From contig MU400557.1 in the NCBI GenBank assembly GCA_022578965.1, positions 124,001 through 188,000 of the forward strand: a stretch of DNA of 64,000 bases. The letters run 5' to 3'. The notes beneath the pieces were generated by a model. That model worked only from the letters and a program-made list of their open reading frames with translations, had not been told where the DNA came from and ran no database searches. The DNA comes from Xylaria sp. FL1777 (taxonomy: Eukaryota; Ascomycota; Sordariomycetes; Xylariales; Xylariaceae). The translations under genes were made by a program, and so were the position numbers. Every line of letters starts with the position of its first letter. Position 1 is the first letter of the stretch. Positions 32,438-44,998 of the stretch are shown here, piece by piece.

Positions 32438-35112
32438 TTAGGCGGCGGCTATCACCGATGAACGGTTCTTTTTGACCGGTTTGGCCTTATTGGCGGCGGC
32501 TATTCTCTTCGCCGCCTCATCTTCCTCCTTTTTCTGGGAGAAGTCTTTCCACTTCCGCCAGCCGTCGAAATCGATCAGAGCTTGCATACAACCCCATTCT
32601 TTGACCTTTCGCTGTAACCAGTCAAAGTTGACGGGCTATTCCGGTTCCGGTCAGCATGGTACCTCATAAAGGAAATATGTCAACAAATGCTAATCTGACA
32701 AAGACTTACCTTAGTCAGGAAGTCGTTGCATCCGGCTGCCAAGGCCTCATGTCGATCACTCTGCAGCGAGCTCGCCGTCAGCGCGACGATAATGACGGGG
32801 CTCTTAAACATTTCGGTATTCGCAAGCTTGTCTTCTTCCGCAGGCTCCGGTAGCACATCGTCTGGTGGGCTGCTCGCCGACGAAGAGAAGACACCAATGG
32901 AATTGACTTTCTCAATTCTACGGATCTCGCGGGTAGCTTCGAGGCCGTTCATAATGGGAAGCTGAATATCCATAAGCACCAAGTGAAAGCCACCAGCGCG
33001 CCACTTGTCGACGGCTTCCCTCCCATTCACCGCTGTCTGCCAGCGGACCTTCAGCCGTTTGACAAAGGCCTCTAACAGCCGCAGATTGATCATGTTGTCT
33101 TCGACAATGAGGATGTTGATTGGTGGCACCGAGATTTCTAATGAGCCGGACGGCAGCGACGGGGGTTCCATAGCTCTCTTCTTTTTCGTCCGGACAGACG
33201 GCCGGGGGGAAGAAACGCGCGGGGGAGGAGTAGCAGTGCGTTCGACGGGGGGAGGGGTAGGGATCGGGGGAGCTGCGGGCGCATGGTTGGATTGGTCTGA
33301 AGATGCACCTGAATGAGTCCTTGAGCGTGCTGGTCTAGGGTACTTATGCGTACCAGTGGATGCAGCCCCAACTTGGGGAATATGACTATTGGCGACCGTG
33401 GAGACGGGTGACGCTGTGTGCATTCTTTGCATGTTGGGGCGATTGGTAGGTCCCCGCCTGACACTGCCGGGAGAGGGTAACGGCGGGAGCTGATTCCCGC
33501 CCACAATGCTCATGGAGGGAGGGAAGGGAAGTGTATGTTGTCCTGCTACAAGCGTGGCTGGGACGGCATGGTGGGGATGGGATGGAGGCGGGTAGGGTGG
33601 GAAGTAGTCGGTACCGGACTCGTGCGGGCGGTCATCGGGGTAGAATCTAGGGTTCGGCGAGGCTTTAGGTGTCCTGCGCGAGGGTATGTCAATGAGCAAA
33701 GCATCGTCCACAGTCTGGCCCTTCGCATAGTAGGAGTCAATGACTTTGGCTATGGGTTCGTCGGGTTGTAGGGTCCTGCTCGTCTGCTGTTCCCGGTTAC
33801 ATATTCGCAGCGTCAGGTCAGGGGCATCGTAGTGACGGCCTAGAGAGTTGGCGTATTTCCGGAGAATCTGCTCGCGGACGTCGTCAACGAGATCGTCTTC
33901 ATTTATGGTGATGAGCGTAGCCGATGCCATGGGTCGTTTGACCCAAATCTTAGTTGTGACCATGCCGGACAAGAGCTGTTGATCGAGATCGGCGGGGTCT
34001 AGATCGAGGTCACTCGTGTAGCCATGGAGAAGGGCCCTGGCGAAGTCGGTCTGGTGCGGCGGTAGGATGCTTTGTCTTCTCAGCGGCCCAGCGGGACGGG
34101 AGAAGGAGGGCGGCGATTGCGGACGTCTCGGCGGAGAGGCTGCGAGCGGCGTGAGGAGAGAGGAGCTGGGGAGATGGTCGTCAACGGGGCTGGCGACGTC
34201 GTCTCGCGTGTACTCGACGCTGATGAAGGTAGCTTGAGGATCGTCCGGCGAGGCGACTTCGGAACCGGGGGTGGTTGAGGGCAAGGAGGGTGGAGTTGCG
34301 GGATGCTCGTGGATGCTGGGCAGGGCAGTGCCAGCGCCGGCAACAGGGACAGTGGTGGTGCTGGCGGCGGTGGTGGTGGTGGGGATTGTCGACTGCTGGC
34401 TGGAGGAGCAACGTGAATTGGTTGCTGGGATCTGCCGATCCCTGCCTAAGCCGGAGGTAGCGTGAGAGTTAGAGTCGAATGCTGGTGCTGGTGCTGGTGC
34501 TGCTGGCGCTGCTGGTGGATCGGGACCGGCTTGAAGCAGCGGTGGAGCGAATCTGGCCCTTGTTTCAACGCGAGCTTGTGCTGACTCGGGACCCGGCCAG
34601 TCGCCCGGAATTGCCTTGTCGGTCTTGTCGGTCTTGTCGGCTTTGTCTGCTCTGTCTGCTTGGAGATTGTCGCCATCATCATCGCCGCCGCCGTCGTCGT
34701 TGCCGTCGTTGTTGCCATGCACTCGACGATGGGCTTCGTTCGGCTTGTTCCGTGACTTGTCTACATGCACAACAGACACATTAGCCTCGGGAGTGGTTGC
34801 ATGCGAATTGCCCTTGCTAAGGCTGCTTCTGCTTCTGCTCTTGCTCTTGCTCTTGCTTTTGCTCTTGCTTCCGTCTCTGCTGATACCGGTAGCTCGGTCT
34901 TGGCTCAAGCTAAGGTTCAAGCTCCTGGAACTGCCGCCACGAACTCTGTGGTCACTACACTCATCAGAGGCATCGTATCCCGGCTGCGTGTGCGTGCTAG
35001 CAGCACTCGAGGTGTAGTCTTGTCCGAAGCTGTTCTTACTAGGTGATGGGGACAGCCGCCTGCTGTCTCTTCGGAGGAGCGTAGCCTTGATCCTCTCCTT
35101 CAGATTGCCCAT
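32438..35112 (-). CDS. ssk1: SSK1-type response regulator of the HOG stress pathway
   Basis: Two exons, 35112-32710 and 32635-32438, give 866 aa. Residues 1-660 are mostly disordered, with repeats such as (KS)n, KADKTDKTDK and Pro/Ala-rich runs. The receiver domain starts about residue 662: INILIVEDNMINLRLLEAFV (acidic pair), LVLMDIQLPIMNGLEATREI (phosphoacceptor Asp about 715), a Ser/Pro/Glu-rich insert typical of Ssk1, then ALTASS and the conserved Lys-Pro, which the intron splits (FLTK|PVNFDWLQ). Known role: takes phosphate from the Sln1-Ypd1-type relay; when unphosphorylated it activates the MAPKKK above Hog1. There is no in-frame ATG above 35112, although the frame stays open into an APAPAP-like stretch. 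The gene is convergent with the HET gene. Confidence 0.93.
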
Positions 35113-37000
35113 CGCCGGTGCTGGTGCTGGTGCTGGTGCCGGTGCCGTATGCAACTCATAGCAACGCTTCGGAAAGCTCCCTTAGCTTCTTCTCGTGCGT
35201 GTCGTGTCAAGTCGTCGGCTCAAAGCCTCGAAGTCTCGCCAATGGTTTCCGTTCCTTTGTAGTTATTATTTATTTATTTATTTTGCGTGTATTGTCTATA
35301 GCCTGACAGTTGCACTAAGAATATCCATGATCTGACGAGGTGGTGAGAATGAGGGACGCTCCCTTCGAGCTCTGGGCGAAAACTCTGACTACGTATATGT
35401 GTAGGTATGTTGCAAGAAGATAAACAATGCGCATGGTATTGCCATGAAGGCAACGCATCCTCAGCAGAGGGCGCCATCGAACACAGACAGCAGGAGGGAC
35501 ATGTGCTTGCACCCATCCCTCAGATTGAACCAATACGAATTGGGTACTGGTTGCAAGGCATGCATAAGGCAGGTAATATTACGGTAGAACTTTGAAGCAG
35601 TTGCTGCTGTTATGTGCCCAGGAAGGTTAGATTCCTACAGCATGCTACTACCTCTCTATACCTCCCGCAGACTAGCACCTCTCTCACTGCGCAATAACAA
35701 CGAAGGTGAGCCCCAGGTTCATCAGATACGGGGTAGAATGTGTACAGGTGGACATATCGGCAGGGAAGTACCCAGACTAGGTGGTTTACAGATTACAGAT
35801 TACAGATTCCACCACAGATCCAGTCCACAGCATGACTGGGGTCCGAATGGGGCAAACTTGGGTTGCACCCTGTCGCTTGGGGCCGCGTTAGTCTCTTTGG
35901 GGGATTATAAGACCAGGCATGCATGAAAGATCGTGATCGCTAATGCATACGTTGGACACATAGTAAACAATACATATATAACACCGACCTTTGCACCTGC
36001 AGCACAGTTAAGTAGGTACCTACCTACTGCGTACAGTACGTGGTATTACCTACACTACATAGGTATACATACAGTGGGATATTTAGTAGTGAGTAGGTAG
36101 TAACTACCTAGGTAGGATTAACCTATTTATACCTACAGTAGGTACTAGCATCTCATAGTGTAGGTACACTAGATTACAGTAGGTACGCAGGTACAGAACC
36201 TTGTACCATTACCTACCTAGGTACCTACATATGTACTTGCCTAACTATAGAGAGCTGCAATTATAATAACTTAGGAGAGTTGAAGTGGCGGCTATAGGCG
36301 CAATTGATGAGACACGCTCTCGTATGTATGCGTGGTGCAGACAACGACCTCTGCTTTCTGATTCGACGAAGCGTGGCAAGATAAAAGCAAGTTGGTGTGA
36401 AGACGATAAATACCATCCCTGTTGCTGAGAACCGAGCTGCAGAAGGTTGGTCGACAAAACGAAAGGTCGCCACCACTTCCACCACTTCGCGGTTTATACC
36501 TACCTACCTAGGCAAAGAAAAAAAGTTCCGTGTGTGTCAGAAGAGTCTAGTTGCATGTTAGCGGTATGGATAGACAAGTAAAAACACCTCATTCGTACCC
36601 AAGTAAACAACAAGAAATCGTCCTGTAACAAAGTGAAGCCAGACCGAGCTTGCACTTGAAACAGGTTCCGAGTGTTATACATCAGAAATATGCATTATTG
36701 TAAGCTCGGATTGTGGCAGGTCAGATAGCTACACTAAGAGGTATCAGACAGGTACGGTACCTTTTGGTAACTTACTAAGGTTGGCAACCGTGCTTGACTC
36801 CGCTCCGGTTCCACATTTTGGGCCCACTATTTCCGCAAGTACGATGAATCGTTAATCCGAAAGCCGGTACCAATTTTCCAAGCTTGTGCATCCCGTTCCG
36901 CTAATTCATAAATACCACCGAATCAATTTTTTCCATCCCGCTTTTCAATCTCTTCGGCCTCGGGGGGCTGACAGAGAGAGAGAGGTAGAGAGGTGTTCCA
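35113..37000. other. Divergent region between SSK1 and mS45
   Basis: 1.9 kb. A GGTGCTGGTGCTGGTGCTGG-type run lies directly upstream of the SSK1 start (35115-35146). From about 36010 to 36250 the DNA is dense in TAGGTACCTACC-like palindromic repeats. No supported gene. Confidence 0.55.
36010..36245. repeat. TAGGTACCTACC-type low-complexity tract
   Basis: Many overlapping copies of the self-complementary cores GGTACC, CCTAGG and TAGGTA (for example AGTAGGTACCTACCTACTG and ACTACCTAGGTAGG). Unlike a microsatellite, there is no fixed period. The same type recurs at other intergenic places in the window. Confidence 0.8.
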
Positions 37001-38222
37001 ATGCCACCATCAATGCCGACGCCGGCGGCGGCCACCTCCTTGATAATACGGACGAGTGCAGGAACGGCGTGCCGGGCAGCGCAGCAGCCATGGCAGGTTC
37101 CTGGCGTCGCGAGCTTCTCGACAACAGCGAGCCGCCCGAAATTCACCAAAGCCCGTCGTCTGTTCAGAGAATGGGAAAGGAACGAGGGGCGTGTCTACCG
37201 TAAACACGCCGGCCAGCAGCCCCAGTACTTGACGGGGTTCTCGACGGCGAGACGAGAAGAGGCTAACACCAGCAAGCCTTTCCCAATCAATCCGCATTAC
37301 CACAGCGCCAAGGTCCTCGACGACAATGCGCGTGAGCTTATATGGAGCAAGATCATGCGCGAGGGCCAGACGATCAAGGCCGTGTCTGCCGAGTTCGGCG
37401 TCGATATCCGTAGAGTCGCTGCTGTTGTGCGGCTGAAGGAGGTCGAGAAGGACTGGATAGCCAGGGTAAGCTGCTTCTGCTCATTGCTCCCCACCCCTTG
37501 GTTTTCGATATGATGATTTCAACATACCAAATTCGATAAGTCTTGAAGACATCTACATGGTTACAAAATGCTGTTGCGAGCCTCTCTGATCCTCCTTGCC
37601 AACCATTCCCTGCTGTCTCACTGAACGTCACCGTCCGGAGGTTCCTCCGCTAATACCTCGTTTTCTTCCGGGACAGGACAAACCACTAGCGAAGCCCTAT
37701 GCCAAGGCTGTGCTGGCAATGCTTCCCAAATTCAACATCAATCCCAATCAACAGAACGCGCCGTTCGAGCACATTAACGAGATCCACGTACATCCTTACA
37801 CCACGCAGCAGATATTCTGGCCGACTTCCGAGTCGCGGCGCTTCACGAGAGAAGACGCCGCCAAGGCCTTCCACCCCCAACTGCTCTCTGCGGATAAGCG
37901 AGTGCCGCATCCCGAGCTCATACAGATGGAGAGGGAGGTCGAGCAAGGCCGACCGCTCTGGGACGCATCTGAGCGCTTCAAGCAGGCCGTCATGGAATCC
38001 GAGCGCAAGGCGGCCGAGCAGCAGGTAGCCAAGGCCGCCTACGAAGAGAAGAGGACTACTCGTGTCAACACTGAACGCTTCGAATTCCGATTCAAGCAGT
38101 TCAATTCAGAGAATGTCGGCCCGAAGGGCAGATCTCGCAGTGCTGTCGGCTGGCGGTACGGTACACCCCACGACGATAGAGCCAAGGGCCACCAGATCAA
38201 GATTCCTACTTCAGTACCGTAG
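37001..38222 (+). CDS. mrps35: Mitochondrial small-subunit ribosomal protein mS45 (Mrps35/Bot1 family)
   Basis: Two exons, 37001-37465 and 37677-38222, give 336 aa. The N-terminus is Ala/Ser/Thr/Arg-rich with few acids (SLIIRTSAGTACRAAQQPWQ), fitting a mitochondrial presequence. Family signatures are RRLFREWERNEGRVYRKHAG, FGVDIRRVAAVVRLKEVEKD and, in exon 2, AKPYAKAVLAMLPKFN and VHPYTTQQIFWPTSESRRFT. Known role: fungal mitoribosomal small-subunit component, called Bot1 in S. pombe and linked there to respiration. The intron is 211 bp, GT-AG, phase 0. A second ATG five codons in is equally possible. The stop lies 314 bp from that of the converging phosphatase gene. Confidence 0.9.
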
Positions 38223-38536
38223 TTGAATATTCAATAGGTATTACTTGTGGATCTTTGCTTGTACCAACAGTGTATTATCGTGCTCGGACAAAGAATGTCC
38301 ATGGGTGGAGCGCGCGTCCATTGCGGTGTTGGCATATGGAAGCGAACGCTTAAACGGTACCCCAGCGCTAAGTTGGGCCGCTCTATGTATAGATGTCTTG
38401 TATCTATTCTTCTATCTAGGGCCTGATGCGTATAAAGTATGCATAAATATATATACCCTTTTAGTCCATCATCTCACATTCCATCATATCTCCGTTACAT
38501 TGTCTTGCTCCGTTAGCTAGTGAGCTCAGCATACAT
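38223..38536. other. Short convergent spacer between mS45 and the phosphatase
   Basis: 314 bases shared by two 3' UTRs, AT-rich in the middle. Overlapping antisense 3' ends are likely at this distance. Confidence 0.5.
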
Positions 38537-41172
38537 CTACCACCGGACCACTTCATCTTCATCGACTTCGACGATCAGGTTCTTCCTCAATTGGGCTATG
38601 CCTTCGGGTGTGAGAATGCCTAGGTCGATGACGCATTGCTCGACGGAACCGTACTGCGCCCTGATCCAAGCCAAGGTGCCTAGCATTGCTTCTTTCCTAG
38701 AACGTGGCGTCGTTAGATGAGTTTCCATGTGGATCTACCATGTGAGAGAGAAGTGAAGTGAAGTGAAGTATAGATAGAATCAGATGGCCCTCATTAGGCA
38801 ACGGTGGCTACGGCCGTATTTTTCAACACGGCCCGTCGATGTTCGCCTTATAGCCCCTCGGCCACCGTACATGTAAGGCAGTAAACATAGACCGAAGGAG
38901 AGGATCTTCAGCATTCAGCCCCGGGAATGGAGGCTATTAGTGGGAAAGGGTGAGACGCCGCACGATGTGAGTCCTGCAATAGTATATCTATTCACGGACT
39001 CCATCTGTGCAGTCGGTGTCTTTTCCACCCATTTACGCTCGCCCTTTCTCCCTTTTTTTGGCCATATCTCCGTTCATCTTACTGCGTATTTCACGGACCC
39101 CAAATCAGGGATCCGCCCTGTTAACAACTTGTTACCAGGCACAGCTACTTTTACACCGCTTCCCCAACGGACCGCCCCCAAAGAGCCTATACACATGATC
39201 TGGATGTGGAGCTGTAAAATACGAGGAAGGGAAGGATTGGAATGACGGATTTCGATAAGGGATTAATAACAGATACGCAAGCAGAGAGGGTGGAGTGCTA
39301 TGTGAATGTGGAAAGGACGTACCTGGCACCGACCATTCGCCATGCCCCCTCGACATCAATGCCGATCTTGGGGTTGCTTGAGACATGCTTTACGAGCTCT
39401 TCGAGACGAGAGTGCAGCCCAATTTCGGTCAGGCTTATTCACAGGGAGACTCGTTGATTAGTAACTTTCCAGGACGTGGCAGCTCCCCGAAGTCACTGAG
39501 ATGGGAAGTAGTTCGACAGGGGGGGCCCAAAGGCTACGGAAACCAGTAGACTATACTCACTTATATTCATGAACGACGACCTCGTCCGGCACGCCGCATA
39601 AGCTTAGGGCTAGTGCAACTACAACACCTGTACGGTCCTTGCCTGCGGTGCAATGGACAAGGCACGGCGATGGAACTAATGGGGAAGAGTCAACTGGGGC
39701 TGCAGCCAAGTGACCAAAGATTGTCTTGAAGGGCTGGAACTCATTGCTCGGGTCCGTGGCCGCGTTCAAAATATCCTTGTATGCTTCAACGAAGCCCTGA
39801 CGTCTTGATTAGTGCTAGTGCTCGGGCTGAGTGGACTGAGTATGTTGTGTGAAATGTGGGCGAGGGTTGTGTGCATAGACTGGGCTTACGACAGACGAGC
39901 TGACACCGCCACATCTTCGATATATCGTGAGAAGAGCCTTGTACGATAGGAAATGAAGTTAGGATGTGGCCGGGCATCGAATATGATGTCACTGGGCATT
40001 GGGCTAGGCACATCTGACTTGTACCCTGTAATGCCTTGCAAAACAGTTTCTATATCGCATGACTCAAAAAGACCAGAGCCCATAACCTAGGCGCAGGTAA
40101 TCGGAGAACCCGAAAGCCTCACTACTCCTAGGATACCTCCTATTTTAGGCCAGACGACATCCAATCTTGGTGGTACTTTCTACCAGACGGTTGTTTCTCT
40201 CGTGGACGCTTTCCATGGGTTTGGATTCCGCGGTTATTTGTAACGCCCCTTGCTAGTTCGGATCTGATATAACGGCGAATGAAACGGTTCCATTTAGGCC
40301 ATTTACAATGCATGCTGGAGGAATGTACAGAAAAAGTACCGCACATGAGCATGACGCATCAACAATAAGTCTCGTGCCTCTAGTGACACTATTGCTATAA
40401 TTGGCGGCAGATGAAATCTCGCCCTGGAAACGGCTCGAAACGCCAACGAGTCATAGAGGGAGAAGGGGTACATCGAATAATGGAGTTATCACATAAGGAG
40501 GAAATTGGGGGCAGTGTGTTTCTTACGCCCTAAGAAGTAATAAGAAGCGTCTCACCTCATCACTCTCGGAAGCATAGTTCTTGTACCGGAGAGCTAAGGC
40601 TTCCGGCGAGTAATCTTGGTCCAAGAAGACAGGAACAAACTTGCGCTCAGATCCCTCCCATTCACGAATGGGAAATCCGTGACCAGAATCGAGACTCCGC
40701 GCTATCTCGACAGTGGAACGTAGATCGTAGACTAATTTAATGCCGAGCTGTTGGCTTAATTGCGCGGCTCCAGCGTCTGTTAGTTTAGAGGGCTGCTCGG
40801 AAACCAGGTGTCAGATGTCAGTAGTTGTTGTGTCGATGGTATCATTGCAAAGACATGGAAAATAAATATCTCGGAATTTCGGGAGCTTGTAGGGATAGTA
40901 ACAGTAGATGATGCCTGGTCAACCAACTCTCGCTCCTCGCAGCACTTAGAAACGCGAGATAAAGACCAGAAAATACCAACCTCCGATGACCTAAAAAGGA
41001 TACCTCGTCTAACAATCTTGACTCTTCTTTTCCCTTCCGGAGAAGGGGTGCTAGGATAATCGGATATCACGTAGCCTCCAGCATCTCTCAAGTTAGGAAG
41101 CCCTGGTACGGGGAGGAACGGAGGGCATGGTAGACCGCTAACTGCGAGTCCAGGGCCATCTGCTGTTGTCAT
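38537..41172 (-). CDS. Tyrosine/dual-specificity phosphatase (Y_phosphatase3-like)
   Basis: Five exons: 41172-40981, 40792-40556, 39796-39561, 39433-39323 and 38696-38537, giving 311 aa. Signatures: VPGLPNLRDAGGY near residue 25, then LFRSSE, KLVYDLRSTVEI, and the P-loop HCTAGKDRTG (Cys about 192, Arg about 198; the CX5R motif is intact). These match the fungal/bacterial PF13350 group of protein tyrosine phosphatases. Substrate unknown; the protein is probably soluble and cytosolic. Intron 1's acceptor is ambiguous (GAG or GAGCAG, differing by one Gln). Intron 2 is 759 bp and contains a cryptic exon. The start ATG is conserved in position relative to the NLRDAGG motif. Confidence 0.88.
39890..40086 (-). 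other. Candidate cryptic (poison) exon in phosphatase intron 2
   Basis: A 197-nt block with a good acceptor (CTGCGCCTAG) and donor (GTAAGC). Read from the incoming phase it is open for 65 codons (VMGSGLFESCDIETVLQGIT...). Its length is not a multiple of three: inclusion shifts the next exon out of frame to an early TGA. The normal join, skipping it, gives SESDE|GFVEAYKDIL, as the family expects. It could be an alternative exon triggering mRNA decay, or a leftover of an insertion. Confidence 0.35.
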
Positions 41173-44100
41173 GTTGCCTGCCGCGTTTTATTAGCTCTAT
41201 TATGTCTATGTGCTTTACGCCTCCCACTAGCCAGCAATGAAGATCTGAGCCTATTTCTGTGCCGGAGGATTCGGCTGCTGGTCGTAATCAGCACTCATCA
41301 GCCAGCTCTAGACGAGACGCTTGGCGCTTATGGTGTACAACATGGAACATGGAACGGCTTACAAGCCTTGAAGCTGTACCGATCGACCAACTGCACACGA
41401 GGACGGGTGAGGCGATTTCTGGAGTCAATTAAGTTCATAAAGCACACAAGCGAGAGACTGGCTTGATGTTACTGGGAATAGAATAGAGGAGCAGGAGAGA
41501 GAAACAACGGGACCTACCCGCGGTCATGAAACCCCCAGACCGTCGGGGTTAGACATGCAGCTAGCGGGGTACCGATGTATATAGTACCTAATCCATGTAG
41601 GTACTTACCTACTAAAGTTGACGTCCGTCTAGTATATGTAAAGTTGATAATAAAATAACTATGTTAAGCTACTTAGTCTCTATCTATATTTATTAAGTAG
41701 GAGTTTTCTTTTCCTTTCTCTTTCTTGTGATTTTCGTGATTTACCCAGGATAGACGATGTTCGATAGTTGTCAACCAGTTACATATGTAAGGACGTGCCT
41801 ACATACATAACACTTTACAACCATGTAAACATGTGTAGTGTTTTATTGGTCCAACTTAATACTAGATTGGTAAGTGTAACCGTCGGCAAGTCATGTTTCG
41901 CGACTACCCATTTTCCCCATTTCCTCTTCCTTGCACTCACCTTACCTATCGAGGTACGTATACGTAGACCATGGTATTAGGGGTATTAGGTAGGTACGCA
42001 ATAGAGCTCTTACACCTACCTCACTTAGACTTCTTTCAATCCACCCGCAAATTCAAATCTACATCATCATTTAGGTACAGGTTTTGAAATATTTACACGT
42101 GCCTCAGCTTCACGAAACGATCGAGCACCTACGCATCTAAACTGATAGCAGGGAAGCGAACCAGCCGGCCACGCCGGTAGGCCAGCCTCGACTGCATGCA
42201 TCATGCTGCATGCAGCTTTGACGGCCTACCCCCATGAAGCAGCCAAATTGGGGTTGTCACTAACACCCTGAGCGACACTTGGGAGTCCATCCAGTGTGCC
42301 TACGTGCATATTCTACACTCCCTACGCAGGAGGTGGTTTCCTATACAGCTTGTACTGTCTTGGGGGCCTCCTATCTTGTCCGTCTGGCCCTGCGCTTCTC
42401 TCCGTCAGCTTCCAATGAGACCATCTTTGGAGCCTGGCATGCTATCAACGGACAGTCGGCAGGCTCATCCGCTTGTACAATGTCGTATTATTATGTTCGG
42501 TCATCTTCAACGGCAGACTTGATTGACCGCCTAGTCACAGCCCTCTTCCAGGCTTGGCCAACTAATGTGTGTTGCTACCCAAGCCTACTGCCAAATATCA
42601 CCCTGTCCCTATCAAGCCGTATCCCCTCTTCGGATCAGCCGCAGAGCCTCACTGCCATACGCAGTAGCTGAAAGAAGAACACGATTTCCACTGAGCATGA
42701 ACTCTCTCTACCGTCACTATCAGACGCATACTGTAGAATACTAGAATACCGTACTAGCTGGTCTGAAACGGCCGAGACAAACACCTCCATCGGTCGCCAC
42801 CACGCGGCCTACCCCTGTCTCAAGAGCCATGTCTGCGGGTTGCATACCTCCTCTGCATATCATCCAGCTGGTCGGCTGAACCATTTGCTTACTTTATACA
42901 AGCAGTCGGCGGGCTTATCCTAGCCATGTGGAGTAAGTGTAGATGCCGCTCCCTTTTGCCCAATGCCTAACTAGGAGCGGATCTGAGTTCGCTTACGCAG
43001 AGGCTTAAGGGTTTCCGTCAGCTATGTAACCACTACACCTCAACAACCCAAAAGCCAGTAATGGGTGGATGTGTGACTACGTTGTCTATCCTAACTAATT
43101 GGCTTATTTGCATTGTGCAGACCACGAATGTCCTCAATATTGATACCCTCGCTGACTAATATCTCTCGGTTTAGGCCATGGTTGAAGCCTCACATTGGCT
43201 CCGTGATATGCATATGTAAATTATCACGGGGTGTTACCCTAGTGTCAAGCGTGCGCCATTCGTGGCTGGGACCTACGGAGACACAATGTTGTTATATGCT
43301 TGACTTACGTACTAACTAATGCAGGTCGTCGCGTATCCGCGGACTACCTAACCCGTCAGGTCGCCTCGGCAGCGGCCAAGCGCGCGGTAGCCTTGTTTTT
43401 TTTTTTTCAAAAAGATATTACATGTACTTTGTTGTACCAGACTAGTGTAGCCAACGTGCTTCACGGAGAAGTAACTTATAAGGGACTTTGAATTGGAGTC
43501 CTCTTCCTTTTCTTATTTCTTTTTGAACGGAGTCCTATCGGCCTTCAGTGGCCGGCAGCTTGCTTACCAGGGAGGCAACGAGGCAGAAGAGAGGGCATCA
43601 TCAAGAGCAGCATGACAACACACTAGTACCACTAATCATGTAGGTACACTTTGTGAAGTTCGCTCTCATTGGTGCTATACCAAGGCAACAATGGGAGGGG
43701 GAGAATGAAAATTATATCGTCTCAAACGATTTCCATTGGGTATCCTGTCTATGTCAAATCAACCAAGGGTCCAATAATTTACTTCGTTTCATCGTCTGGT
43801 CATGCCGAGCCCTCGTACTTTTTCCTTATACAACTTCTTTCATCACCAGCATGTCGACTCAGCCCCTCGCCCGTTCGCCTTGTTTCCCTTTCTATCCCTA
43901 CCTGTCATCCTGTGATACTGCGGTCCGTCACATCTACTTGTCTAAAGGCAGGCGGCGGAGAACCGTGTCATCACCGAGCTAGACGTTACGCCCACGCTAA
44001 CTGCTATCCACCCGCCTCCTCGTGCGCAGCATAGAAGCGTGGCGCTGTTCGGTAGGTGCATTATAGGCGGATGGACGCGGTTCTCGAGGAAAGAACATCT

Positions 44101-44998
44101 ATGTCAGTGGGGGGAGTTTTCGACCTAGCTAGGACACTTGTGATACCTCACTTTGCATCCACGGACCTTTCTCTCTGTATAAACAAGCATGCGGGATGAG
44201 AGCCTTACACCCCGAGTGTGGCGTGGCGGTCACCAGTGTGAATTTCCTCTCGCTCAGCCCTCTAGGCTTCTTCCTCTTGTTAAGTGTTGGTGACAATTAT
44301 CTCAGGCACCAAGATGGACAGTGTCTTTGGACAACCACACGTAGAAGCAAGGAAAGGGACCTACTCAGCATCCTGGCTGTGTCTCGTCTCCTCACCCTAT
44401 CCGCCCGTCGAGGTGGAGATTATCTACAGCAAGAGCAGGGCCATAGCGAGAAGGTAGTACCCAACGGCCTTCGAGCGGACTTCTAGGCTACATGGCGCAC
44501 CAACTCCACATCATACAAGGCCCTTTGAGGTAGTCCCTCGGAGGTCCCCAAGGTTGAAACTCCAAACTATCAACGAAGATCAGCACTCGGAATCCCTTAT
44601 AGTTAGGGGCGGAAAGTCGAGGATGGTATTGGTGCAAAGGCAATCTAATTCTGTCTAGCTCCGGATCATTCTAAGCGAGGCAAGGAAATATAACTTCGAA
44701 GAAAATAATGAAATACCCCAAGCGCCATCTGTCCGGGCCTGAGCCGTTCTAGTGTATCTTTCTCATCCCAAGCTCCTACGTTATCAAGGAAATACCTGGA
44801 TCGCCTTTGCGCGTTACACCTAACAACAATCTAGTACGCATTCCGAATCATCTGTCTCCATTTCCACTTTGAATCCTCTCGTGGCCAGAACTTCAAAAGG
44901 AGCTGTCAGCGCCGGCCCTTTCCGGCCCACCCTATCGTGCAGCAGGGAATGACTATTGGGCGATCAGATTATTCACCCCTTCAGTTGCCATTCGGGCT
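41173..44998. other. 3.8-kb gene-poor region
   Basis: It separates the phosphatase start from the stop of the small Cys-rich gene. Short ORFs only (up to 130 codons at 42279-42671), none family-like. It contains a nested stem-loop at 42176-42230 and a T-run near 43396. Some of it must be the phosphatase promoter. Confidence 0.5.
42176..42230. other. Nested stem-loop
   Basis: The outer arms GGTAGGCC (42176-42183) and GGCCTACC (42223-42230) pair perfectly over 8 bp. The inner arms CTGCATGCA (42192-42200) and TGCATGCAG (42207-42215) pair over 9 bp around a 6-base loop. Asymmetric internal loops of 8 and 7 bases lie between the stems. It sits in intergenic DNA with no nearby ORF. Confidence 0.75.

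Noticed and set aside
34072..35046. Long + strand ORFs opposite SSK1
   Set aside because: They are shadows of the repeat-rich Ssk1 coding sequence; the minus frame has the conserved receiver domain and correct splicing.
42279..42671. 130-codon + strand ORF
   Set aside because: No recognisable domain, no splice partners, and no codon bias different from the flanks.
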